Assembly (NCBI GenBank): GCA_934131175.1
Contig: CAKOZD010000004.1
Location: 60,014 to 124,013 of the forward strand
Source: an uncultured Bacilli bacterium
GTDB lineage: Bacteria; Bacillota_I; Bacilli_A; RF39; UBA660
Length of the DNA stretch: 64,000 nucleotides
Reading direction: 5' to 3'
Shown here piece after piece: positions 8,579 through 16,688 of the stretch. Within the stretch, counting starts at the first letter, position 1. Every line of letters starts with the position of its first letter. A model generated the notes under the pieces. The model made no database searches, had not been told where the DNA came from, and was given only the letters and a program-made list of their open reading frames with translations. The translations under genes and the position numbers were made by a program.

Positions 8579-9958
8579 CTATTTTCTTAATTGTTTTACA
8601 GATTTTTTAGTTTTAACTTCTACTCCATCCATGTTTTCTAATACTTGTGTAGGAGATACTATTTTTCCATTTACAATAATGTTTTCTATATAGTCAGTAA
8701 GTTCTGGATGTGTTTCATAAACAAAGTCCATAGCAGTTGCTCCTGCTGGTAATTCAACTATTTCTCCTCCATCGTAAACATAAACATGTTCAGTTAAAAG
8801 TTTCTTTTTTGCTTTAGAAATAAAGTCTGAATCTGATTTTGATGTTTTATCAATTTGCATTAAATCTCTTACAAACGGAATACTTTCTCTTATAAACTTT
8901 TGCGTTTCTTTTTGAGTCATTCCATTTTTTATATTCCATAAAGCAGGTACTCCATAAGCTGTTACTTTATCCATATCATAAGTTCTTATCTTTACTTTTG
9001 TTGGTTTATCATCTACTGCAACTGTTGTGTGAAGAGATTTATATAAATTTGTTCTTGGATTTGAAATATAATCTTTTAATCTTCCATTTATATGAGGATA
9101 TTCTCCATGAACTAATCCTAGTGTTCTATAGCAGTCATCTATTTCTTCTACTAATATTTTTAAATAAAATAAATCATAAATATTTTCTAATTTATAACCT
9201 TGTAATATTTTTTTATAAGTTGTACAAATATTTTTTGTTCTTAGTAGAATATCATTAGGAATATTTTTTTGTTTTAGAATTTCTGATATTTTATATTTCA
9301 TTTCTTCTAAATACCCCTTTTTTTGCTCTTCTAATTTTTTCTTTTCTTCTGTTATTTTCTTGAAGTCATCAGGTTCAATATACATAAGGGATAGATCTTC
9401 TAATTCACTTTTTATTTGATAGGCTCCGATTGATAATGCAAGTGGAACAAACAATTCCATTGTCTCAATTGCGTTTTCTTGTTGTTTTTCTGGTCTCTTA
9501 AAGCCAAGTGTTTCCATATTGTGCTTTCTATCTGCTAGTTTTATAAGAATAATTCTTACATCTTTAGAAAGTCCATTTGTTATTTTTCTTGTATTTGCTA
9601 GTCTTTGAGACTCCTTTGTTACAAAGTTTATTCTTCTCATCTTAGTAACTCCGTCTACTAGTTCTGCAACATCTTCATTTATTATTCTTTTAATATCTTC
9701 TTTTGAAAAATCATCTTTTGCATCTTCTATGGTGTCATGTAAAAGTGCTGCACATATTGCATCGGTGTCATAAACTTCCATATCAAGTAAGTTTTTCGCA
9801 ACATTTAATGGATGGGTTATATAAGGCTCTCCACTTTGACGGTATTGGTCCTTATGTATTTCGCTTGCTAATAAAAAAGATTTGTTTACCTCCTCTATTT
9901 TTTCATCACTTACTCCGTGTTCTTTTAATGTTTTAATAATATTTTCAATAGTAATCAT
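8579..9958 (-). CDS. rel: RelA/SpoT-homologue (RSH): HD hydrolase, altered synthetase, TGS
   Basis: 459 aa. The ppGpp hydrolase HD domain looks intact: SGEPYITHPLNVA, ALLHDTIED (His74-Asp75) and KLADRKHNMETL. The synthetase region (~235-345) keeps GRLKDYISNPRTNLYKSLHT, but the Arg of the usual G-I-R-I-I motif is Lys (FYLKILV), and the catalytic Glu of E-x-Q-I-R-T is lost (KVKIRT, ~321-326). A TGS domain (~390-455, VYVYDGGEIVELPAGATAMDF) ends the protein; the ACT domain of long RSHs is missing. I infer strong hydrolase and possibly weak or no synthetase activity. ATG 9958 has SD AGGGAGG; a longer reading frame exists upstream but runs through the leader hairpin. Confidence 0.9.
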   Translation of the reverse strand: MITIENIIKTLKEHGVSDEKIEEVNKSFLLASEIHKDQYRQSGEPYITHPLNVAKNLLDMEVYDTDAICAALLHDTIEDAKDDFSKEDIKRIINEDVAELVDGVTKMRRINFVTKESQRLANTRKITNGLSKDVRIILIKLADRKHNMETLGFKRPEKQQENAIETMELFVPLALSIGAYQIKSELEDLSLMYIEPDDFKKITEEKKKLEEQKKGYLEEMKYKISEILKQKNIPNDILLRTKNICTTYKKILQGYKLENIYDLFYLKILVEEIDDCYRTLGLVHGEYPHINGRLKDYISNPRTNLYKSLHTTVAVDDKPTKVKIRTYDMDKVTAYGVPALWNIKNGMTQKETQKFIRESIPFVRDLMQIDKTSKSDSDFISKAKKKLLTEHVYVYDGGEIVELPAGATAMDFVYETHPELTDYIENIIVNGKIVSPTQVLENMDGVEVKTKKSVKQLRK

Positions 9959-9980
9959 AATTTTAACCTCCCTTTTAAAC

Positions 9981-10010
9981 AAAAAACGACTCAATGCTTT
10001 TGAATCGTTT
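9981..10010 (-). terminator. Terminator-like hairpin in the rsh leader
   Basis: On the minus strand AAACGATTCA (10001-10010) pairs with TGAGTCGTTT (9984-9993), one G-T pair, 7-nt loop, then a T-run. It lies between a 27-codon leader ORF and the rsh SD; the leader stop codon TGA is the start of the 3' arm. It may act as an attenuator. Confidence 0.6.
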
Positions 10011-10074
10011 CCCAGAAAGTGCATGAATTTAGAAAAGATTTATTTAAATTTGCTACAATATTTATACTTTTCAT
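9991..10074 (-). CDS. Putative 27-residue leader peptide upstream of rsh
   Basis: ATG at 10072-10074 follows a good SD (AGAGGTGAT) and opens a 27-codon frame reading MKSINIVANLNKSFLNSCTF then WETIQKH, stop TGA at 9991-9993. The stop lies inside the terminator-like hairpin in front of rsh, so ribosome position could decide whether the hairpin forms. This is inference: no conserved regulatory codon run is seen. It could instead be a small protein. Confidence 0.45.
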   Translation of the reverse strand: MKSINIVANLNKSFLNSCTFWETIQKH

Positions 10075-10211
10075 AAAATCACCTCTTTTTGTGTTGATAA
10101 TACTTATATCAAATTTAGAAATTAAAGTCAATGAGATAATCTATAATTTTTTGTTATATTTATATAAGTTATTTTTATTATGTATGTTTTTGTAAAGTGT
10201 TTTTTCTTTAA

Positions 10212-10240
10212 TTTACTGGTAAAATTATGCGTGATATAAT
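10212..10240 (+). promoter_or_regulatory. SigA-type promoter of the 10.26-12.75 kb operon
   Basis: -35 TTTACT (10212-10217), a 17-nt spacer, -10 TATAAT (10235-10240) with a TG dinucleotide one base upstream of the -10 box. SD TTGGAGG and ATG 10261 follow. Confidence 0.75.
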
Positions 10241-10260
10241 AATTTTGGAGGATAAATAAT

Positions 10261-10863
10261 ATGGCAATGATGAAAAATTATGAAGTAACATCTGGTGGTG
10301 GTCCTACCTTTAATAAACCTGCTTGTAGTGTTTCATATCCTTATAGTAGTGACACTAAAAATGCCGCTGATATTTCTAGTGTATGGGATTATATAGATGG
10401 TATTTTATCAAATATTAGTTCTCTTTCTAATGATTTTGAAAGTATTAAAAGTAAAATTAAGAGTTTAGAAGACAACTGGAATAATTGTATTATAATGAAT
10501 GGAACTGGTACTGAGTATGTTTATGTCGATGATATAAATAGTGATATAACTAACTTTTCTTCTAAATGTGAAAGTGGTAAAGGTGAAGTTGATGGAATAT
10601 TTAGTGAATTTAGTGAAACAATAACTGAGATTAATGAGTATATGGATTTATTAAAAGAAAATTATCAATCTTATAAAAATCTTCAAAATAATCTTATTAG
10701 TGCATCATCTGAATTATCTGCTTTATCCATTTCTAATAATAATTCGATAAGTGCAACTAGAATAAGTGCTTTGAATTCAACTATTGCTAGTTTAAAGAAT
10801 AAGATGAAAGATTACCAAGAAATTACTAGTATTGATTCATGTGGAAAGTGGGTTGAAAAATAA
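10261..10863 (+). CDS. Helical protein, putative type VII secretion-linked partner
   Basis: 200 aa, Ser/Asn-rich. After a short non-helical N-terminus (SGGGPTFNKPACSVSYPYS) it is predicted helical: ~35-75 (ISSVWDYIDGILSNISSLSN) and ~95-190 (DGIFSEFSETITEINEYM). There is no signal peptide or membrane segment. A helix-turn-helix build with an Asp/Trp-containing turn (LEDNWNNCIIMNG) recalls small accessory proteins of LXG/WXG systems, but there is no clear family match. It is first gene of the operon; its TAA overlaps the next ATG, so a partnership with the propeller protein is likely. Confidence 0.6.
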   Translation: MAMMKNYEVTSGGGPTFNKPACSVSYPYSSDTKNAADISSVWDYIDGILSNISSLSNDFESIKSKIKSLEDNWNNCIIMNGTGTEYVYVDDINSDITNFSSKCESGKGEVDGIFSEFSETITEINEYMDLLKENYQSYKNLQNNLISASSELSALSISNNNSISATRISALNSTIASLKNKMKDYQEITSIDSCGKWVEK

Positions 10864-12185
10864 TGGCTGATAGTTTTAGTGTTAGTTATGATGAGAAGTT
10901 ATATACTGCAGGAGAAAATGATTATAATAATATTAAAAGTTCACTTTCTACTATGATGGCTGATGTTAAAAATTACACTGATAAACTAAAAGAAATTGAA
11001 GGCTTTACTCCTTCTATTGTTTATGGTGGCGTATTACAAGATATGGTTGAAGGGATGAGTACTGCTTTAAGTAATTTAAGTGAAAAACTTGAAGTTAGTA
11101 GTACTATTGTTTCTAGAGCAAAACATATTGTTGAATTATATAATAATTCTGATTCTGATATGTCTGCTGATGTATGTAAATTTTTATTAGATAATTTGAA
11201 AATGACTTATAAAAATAGTTTTGATTCTAATTTTAAAAATGGTACTGCATTAAAAACAGATCTTTATTATCAAGCAATTTTTGATAATGATTTCACCCCT
11301 CAAGGTATAACAATTGTCGGGAATAAAGTTATAATTTCTGCTTATAAAAAAGATGAATATTCAAGACTTTATATTTTTAATCCAGATAATAATAGTTACT
11401 ATATTGTTGGTCTTGATAATAAATCTCATGTTGGTGGAGTTAGTTATGATGAAGTAAATCATGTTTTATTAGTAACTGGTAGTAATGGTGCAGTAAATGC
11501 ATATAACTATGATGCCATGGAGTCAATTGCTAGTAAGAGTACAAGTGAAAGTTATAATGGTAAAACTGTTATTTTAAATTTAGCGAATAATGCTGGTACA
11601 AAACAAAAAATAAAATTAGATTCTAATATTAATATGAATTATGAAAAAATGGCAAATGGAAATAAATTAACTGGTTATAATGCTGGGTCTGTTTATGTTG
11701 ATACCAAGTCTAACCAAATATTTATTAATAGATTTGCAAAAGATGGAAAACTAGTTTATGGTGATTTAGTTTATGATAAAGATAAAGGAACATATACTAT
11801 GAAGAATCCAAAGTCTATGGATATAGATAATGGGGTTCAAGGAGTTGCAACTTACCATAAAGATGGAAATACATATTTGGTAGAATCAAGGTCTTACGCT
11901 GGAACTAGTTCTCAAATAACTGTTAGAAATATTACTAATGGTAAAAATATTCTTGTTGGTACTAAAAAGTTCGATAATAAATATATGGAAAGTATTCATG
12001 TAGACGAAAATGGAATTGGAACAGCAGTTTATGAAAATGGTACATTTAATCCATTTAATAAAAATGATTCTACAAGGTCATTTGATGTTAATGAGATAAT
12101 TAAAGAAAATAATAAAGAAAGTGGAAATGTTATTATTATAACTAATAAATTTGAAAAAGGTGAACCTAATAAAGAAGGTTATTAA
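10863..12185 (+). CDS. Protein with WXG/LXG-like helical N-terminus and propeller-like C-terminus
   Basis: 440 aa. Residues 1-~125 are helical without a signal peptide (NDYNNIKSSLSTMMADVKNY; MVEGMSTALSNLSEKLEVSS), resembling LXG/WXG-type targeting regions. From ~145 the sequence turns into repeated short beta motifs (FTPQGITIVGNKVIISAYKK; SHVGGVSYDEVNHVLLVTGS; GVQGVATYHKDGNTYLVES; MESIHVDENGIGTAVYENG) typical of a beta-propeller. I infer a type VII-exported protein with an extracellular binding or enzymatic propeller. Start ATG 10863 overlaps the stop of the upstream gene; a lipoprotein gene follows 14 nt downstream. Confidence 0.65.
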   Translation: MADSFSVSYDEKLYTAGENDYNNIKSSLSTMMADVKNYTDKLKEIEGFTPSIVYGGVLQDMVEGMSTALSNLSEKLEVSSTIVSRAKHIVELYNNSDSDMSADVCKFLLDNLKMTYKNSFDSNFKNGTALKTDLYYQAIFDNDFTPQGITIVGNKVIISAYKKDEYSRLYIFNPDNNSYYIVGLDNKSHVGGVSYDEVNHVLLVTGSNGAVNAYNYDAMESIASKSTSESYNGKTVILNLANNAGTKQKIKLDSNINMNYEKMANGNKLTGYNAGSVYVDTKSNQIFINRFAKDGKLVYGDLVYDKDKGTYTMKNPKSMDIDNGVQGVATYHKDGNTYLVESRSYAGTSSQITVRNITNGKNILVGTKKFDNKYMESIHVDENGIGTAVYENGTFNPFNKNDSTRSFDVNEIIKENNKESGNVIIITNKFEKGEPNKEGY

Positions 12186-12199
12186 GTTGGAGGAAAACT

Positions 12200-12751
12200 A
12201 TGAGAATAAGTAATTTTAAAAATTATGTCGATTGGAAAAATATTAAGAAAAAGTTTGCTTTAGTTGCTATTTCTGTTGCTATTGGTTCTATGGCCACTGG
12301 ATGTAATCAGAATATAAATAGTCAAGATGTAAATAATAATAGTATTTATCAACAATTAAATGAAGAAAAATTAGATTCTAACACAACTGATATAAATGAT
12401 CGTGCTGATTATTATGAGAAGTATGTGGATGATAAAATAGATAAAATGTCTGAATCTGAAAAACTTAATTATTATGTAAATATTAAAGTAAATTATAGTG
12501 GCAGAGAAAATTATAGTGGTGATGATATAATTTTTTTAAGAAATGACAATGTATATGAAGGAGATTTATATGATGGTGATGACTCTATTGGACTACCTCC
12601 TGGTATATATAGAGTTATTTCTGAAAAAGTTGATGGACATCAAAGTAATTTTGGAGAAATTAGTATACTTACACCTGGAGAAGATGTTACTTTGAATGTT
12701 GATTATAATTCTTATAAAGCAAGTATTTCTAGTGATGAAAAGACAAAATAA
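12200..12751 (+). CDS. Putative lipoprotein
   Basis: 183 aa. A basic N-terminus and a hydrophobic stretch (FALVAISVAIGSMATGC) end in a lipobox-like A-T-G-C with Cys35 as the likely lipidated residue. The mature part begins with an Asn/Gln-rich linker and ends in a beta-rich domain (PPGIYRVISEKVDG; EISILTPGEDVTLNV). Function unknown; surface anchoring beside the propeller protein suggests a cell-surface partner or immunity factor. SD TTGGAGG precedes ATG 12200; a terminator follows the stop. Confidence 0.7.
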   Translation: MRISNFKNYVDWKNIKKKFALVAISVAIGSMATGCNQNINSQDVNNNSIYQQLNEEKLDSNTTDINDRADYYEKYVDDKIDKMSESEKLNYYVNIKVNYSGRENYSGDDIIFLRNDNVYEGDLYDGDDSIGLPPGIYRVISEKVDGHQSNFGEISILTPGEDVTLNVDYNSYKASISSDEKTK

Positions 12752-12778
12752 AATATTGGAGTTGGTCCAATATTTTTT
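12752..12778. terminator. Bidirectional terminator
   Basis: Perfect 9-bp stem AATATTGGA/TCCAATATT with loop GTTGG. T-runs on both strands serve the plus-strand operon and the convergent gene at 12777. Confidence 0.8.
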
Positions 12779-13274
12779 ATTTTATATCTTTTATGATAGT
12801 ACCTTTTTTTACAATAGTTAATGTTGATTTACTAGGTATAAGAATATAACTGTCTCCTTCATTTCCATTTATATCTTTGTATGATTCTATTTCTACTGTA
12901 ACTTTTTGATCATTATCAGTTTGACTAAGTACTGTATAATATGAATTATAATAACCATTTCTTTCATATACTTTTACTTCTTCACGATTAATTCTAACTG
13001 TTGGAATTTGTTTTAATTCTTTACTTACTTTAAACATCAAAGTAATAGTATTACCCTCTTCAGCATAATTTTCATTATAAATATTATCAGATTTTAATGT
13101 TACTTCTGTAATTTCTGGAGAAGTTTTGTCATTACTTGAATCTTTTGAGAATTTGTCAAACATAGATGTATTTTTATATAAAAAGAAAAGAAGAAATGCG
13201 ATAAATAAAATTAATACAATTATAACTATAATATTAATAATGAGATTTTTTTTAGGATTAATTGTTTTAAACAT
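12777..13274 (-). CDS. Membrane-anchored protein with Ig-like extracellular domain
   Basis: 165 aa. A single N-terminal membrane segment (~residues 10-33, IINIIVIIVLILFIAFLLFF) is followed by a Ser/Asp linker and a ~100-residue beta-rich domain (SPEITEVTLKSDNIYNENYA; TITLMFKVSKELKQIP; TVEIESYKDINGNEGDSY) resembling bacterial Ig-like folds. Surface role unknown. SD AAGGT precedes ATG 13274. It converges on the propeller/lipoprotein operon and shares its terminator. Confidence 0.65.
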   Translation of the reverse strand: MFKTINPKKNLIINIIVIIVLILFIAFLLFFLYKNTSMFDKFSKDSSNDKTSPEITEVTLKSDNIYNENYAEEGNTITLMFKVSKELKQIPTVRINREEVKVYERNGYYNSYYTVLSQTDNDQKVTVEIESYKDINGNEGDSYILIPSKSTLTIVKKGTIIKDIK

Positions 13275-13336
13275 AATATCTACCTTCTTATATATTTATG
13301 TTATCATTTTTATAGATTCTATACAAGAATGTTAAT

Positions 13337-16300
13337 TTATTTATTTAGTTTTATGTATTTTTTTACAAAGTCTGTATCTATTTTTGACATTGATTCTTCT
13401 AATATTATCGGAAGATTTAAGTCATAGGCTTCATTTAAAAGTATCAGTTGAGCAAGACTTATTGACTCATATTTTCTTGCTAGTAAACTATCAAAATGTT
13501 CTTTGGTAATTATATCTTTTACTTGATACTCTCCACTATTTCCTGTTCCTCTTATTGGGTAACTTGTGTATCTAAAGTCATTTATTATTTCTTGTGGTAA
13601 TATCAATTTTGTATCGTCAAATATTTGCATATTGTCATCTAAAATTATCGTTCCTGTTCTTTTGTAACTTTCATACACACTAGATGCAACTTTCGCAATA
13701 CAAATGTAATGTGAACCATTTGTCCCAGCTCCACCTTGGTGATTACCATAATTTGAAGATGTAATTGCTCCATCTCTAAATACTGAATTTAAGTTTTCCA
13801 TAGAACCTGTTGTATGAGAATAGTATGTATTAGGTATTTTATAATCGTGATTATTCAGAGTTTTTAAGTATTCCTCTATTTCTTGTTTATTAATAGAGAT
13901 GTTTCTTCTATCTAAAATATTTTCTATTTTATACTTTGGAATATAAATACTTTTTTTATTTTCTTTTATTTTTTCTTTTTCTTTTACATATTTTTTAGCC
14001 TCAGAAAATAATCTTTTATCGTTATCATTATAGAAAAAGTCAAAGCTATTATCTTTTTTTCTTCCTATAAACCAATCTTCTCCAATATAACCTGATTTAT
14101 ATTTATTTTCTAAGTAATGATATTTTATACTATTTTGCAAGCAATAATCATAGTATATAGAGTTTATTCTTTCTTCTAAAGTATCTTCATCTATATCTTT
14201 AAATTCTTGTACTTTAGGTCTTTCATATAAATATATTGGCTCTACGTCATCTGTATCTAATTTATCACTATACTCTCCATATAATATTACTTGATTTTCA
14301 CTAGAATCTTTTAGATAAAGTTCTTCTTTGCTACTTGGTTTAAACATATTATTACTTAGACTTTTCAAAGGTTTTAGATTGTCTATATATTTATTTTTTA
14401 TATCTATTGGGTTTCTTCCTATAAGTACTAATTTTATTCCTTTATTTTTTTCTTGACGAGTTATTTCTGTTATTGTTTTAGCTGCTTGTAAGTATATTTC
14501 ATATATTGCTAATTCAGGGTCTTTTACTTTTTCTATTTCTTCTGTTAACTCAATATTGTCAAAGCAAAGTACGTCTCCACATCTCCATACCCAGCTATAA
14601 GCAACTATTTTTCCATTTCTTGTAATTTTAAAGAATCTTCCATTAGGATTTATTGCTCCATGGCGAAGACAAGTTTGTGCCTTACCATTTGGAGTTAGAC
14701 AACTTGATGCTTTTTTATTATCAGGCAATAGATATTTTCCAATACCATTAGATATTATTTCTTTATCATGTAAATCAACTAATTGATAGTCTAAGTTATT
14801 ATATTTACCACGACAATCTGGAATAGATGATTTTAGTCTTTTTCGATATTCTTCATAAAGTTTTATTCCATTTAATTTTTCTAAGAAAGGTTCTCCTTTT
14901 GCAACATAGTTTAATCTTTCTAGGTTTTCTTCAATGTGAACATTATATGGAACAAGTAATTTCTTTATTGATTTGATTACTTTATTAATATTATTTAAAG
15001 TAGGCTTTTTCCCACTTACTAGTATTTTTTCAAATACAGAGATATAAGTTTCTAGTGAATAGTCTTCTAATATTTTATTCTTGTCTTCTTCTTTTAAATT
15101 TAGAATTAATTCTTTAAATGCTATATAAAAAGTATCAGACTTACCTTTTATATTATCAATTATTCCTTTCCAAGTATTAATATTATATTTTATAAGTTTT
15201 ACTGTTGCATCATAATCTAATAAATCTAAGGAAATTAATATGTATTCGTCAAGTTTATTATTTACTGATTTATCTATTAGCATGTGAGTATAAGACTTTA
15301 GAGCCTCATCAATGAAAATTTTTTTATTAGATTTTTCAATCACAATATTATTTACTATTTCTTTTATATTTCTATATTGCTTTACACTATACTTTTCTAT
15401 ACTATTTATATTTACCATTTCTGGATATTGTAATAAGTCATTTGTTTTATAATTATGGATTAAATTTTTTCTGTTTTTTATGTCTAATATTTTATATATA
15501 TTTTTATTTTGAATACCTCTTCTAAATATTCTTTCTAAATATTCTAAATCTTTATTTGTTAAAGTATCCTCATACTCTTTTAGAAATTCTTGTAAAAATA
15601 ATTTAAAGCATAATAAAAACAAATAATTTTTCTTATTGTCATTATATGTTTCTTCTGATAAATGATTTATTGCGATTAAGTACTCATAACAATAAATTGT
15701 ATCTATTTTGTTTACATTTATTTTTTCTATATTAAAATTAGTTATATTATTTTCTTCTAGAAATTTTAAAAATGAATCTTGAAATGGTTTTATCTTTTTA
15801 GGAGAGTCTTTAAAAGTAGGTTCTTCTTTTGTAATGATTTTTTTAAATATTTCTTTATTCTTAAGCAGTTTAATCCAAGTAGCTTTTGTTAGACGATTTG
15901 TTAATTTTATGTTGTTTAATTCACTTGTTTTTAGTACATGTAATAAATCATCTACTTCATAGTTATTTTTTAAACAATTTTGAATTATGTTAAATAAAGT
16001 AGCCTTATCTGTTTCAATCATTTGTCTATAATCAAATTTTTCTATCTTACCATATATATAATACTTTAAATCATCTTTAAAATATTTGTAAAAAATTTTT
16101 AATACATAGGGATTAACTTCACTCATTTTTGCTTCATAGTGCTTATCTTTATAGCGTGGTTTTACTTCCCATTCATTTATTTCCCAAATATCTGATAATT
16201 CATCAATATATCTAGATGGAACATAAAGAGTCTTTCTAATTTCTTTTCTTAATTTTTTATAGCTTCTCTTTATGATTTTTTCACATATATCAGGATTTTC

Positions 16301-16666
16301 CATATTCATACATAAATAAGCCAATTCTTCAGAAGACAATTTATCTTCGTATAATGTAAATATTTTATTAAAATAATTTTTTATTATATCTTCTTTAGTT
16401 ATTCCATTAAAGCCCATTTTTATTCTATTTTTAATAGGTGAAAATTTATGTCTTTCTATATTAGTTTTTAAGTCAATAAAATAAAGAATATCTAAAAGTA
16501 TTAATCTTATTCTTTCTGATGATAAGTCTGGTTTTTCATTAATTATTCTATCTAATTTATCAAGATATTTCTTATCTGGAACGTCTGTTTCTGAATATAA
16601 TGTTGTTAGATAGTCTACAAACATCCCTTCTCTTTCAAATAGTCTTTCATCAAACATGTCTAGCAA
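13337..16666 (-). CDS. Orphan 1,109-residue protein with possible C-terminal ART-like domain
   Basis: Residues ~1-600 are helical and Lys/Asn-rich. A conserved-looking block at ~650-760 (ASSCLTPNGKAQTCLRHGAI, then NPNGRFFKITRNGKIVAYSW and WRCGDVLCFDNIEL) has a Cys/His pattern loosely like PcfJ. Near the C-terminus, YYSHTTGSMENLNSVFRDGA then NGSHYICIAKV could be an ADP-ribosyltransferase-type fold (H...Y arrangement); this is weak. No signal peptide or membrane segment is seen. Start: TTG 16666 is 6 nt after AAGGGGGTG; a GTG three codons earlier overlaps that SD, so the start is uncertain. The ankyrin-protein gene lies just upstream, probably the same operon. Function unknown. Confidence 0.6.
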   Translation of the reverse strand: MLDMFDERLFEREGMFVDYLTTLYSETDVPDKKYLDKLDRIINEKPDLSSERIRLILLDILYFIDLKTNIERHKFSPIKNRIKMGFNGITKEDIIKNYFNKIFTLYEDKLSSEELAYLCMNMENPDICEKIIKRSYKKLRKEIRKTLYVPSRYIDELSDIWEINEWEVKPRYKDKHYEAKMSEVNPYVLKIFYKYFKDDLKYYIYGKIEKFDYRQMIETDKATLFNIIQNCLKNNYEVDDLLHVLKTSELNNIKLTNRLTKATWIKLLKNKEIFKKIITKEEPTFKDSPKKIKPFQDSFLKFLEENNITNFNIEKINVNKIDTIYCYEYLIAINHLSEETYNDNKKNYLFLLCFKLFLQEFLKEYEDTLTNKDLEYLERIFRRGIQNKNIYKILDIKNRKNLIHNYKTNDLLQYPEMVNINSIEKYSVKQYRNIKEIVNNIVIEKSNKKIFIDEALKSYTHMLIDKSVNNKLDEYILISLDLLDYDATVKLIKYNINTWKGIIDNIKGKSDTFYIAFKELILNLKEEDKNKILEDYSLETYISVFEKILVSGKKPTLNNINKVIKSIKKLLVPYNVHIEENLERLNYVAKGEPFLEKLNGIKLYEEYRKRLKSSIPDCRGKYNNLDYQLVDLHDKEIISNGIGKYLLPDNKKASSCLTPNGKAQTCLRHGAINPNGRFFKITRNGKIVAYSWVWRCGDVLCFDNIELTEEIEKVKDPELAIYEIYLQAAKTITEITRQEKNKGIKLVLIGRNPIDIKNKYIDNLKPLKSLSNNMFKPSSKEELYLKDSSENQVILYGEYSDKLDTDDVEPIYLYERPKVQEFKDIDEDTLEERINSIYYDYCLQNSIKYHYLENKYKSGYIGEDWFIGRKKDNSFDFFYNDNDKRLFSEAKKYVKEKEKIKENKKSIYIPKYKIENILDRRNISINKQEIEEYLKTLNNHDYKIPNTYYSHTTGSMENLNSVFRDGAITSSNYGNHQGGAGTNGSHYICIAKVASSVYESYKRTGTIILDDNMQIFDDTKLILPQEIINDFRYTSYPIRGTGNSGEYQVKDIITKEHFDSLLARKYESISLAQLILLNEAYDLNLPIILEESMSKIDTDFVKKYIKLNK

Positions 16667-16688
16667 AGATAACACCCCCTTAGCTATA

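Noticed and set aside
9959..10024. Longer N-terminus for the RSH enzyme from ATG 10024
   Set aside because: It would translate through the hairpin and lacks an SD, while ATG 9958 has AGGGAGG at a normal distance.
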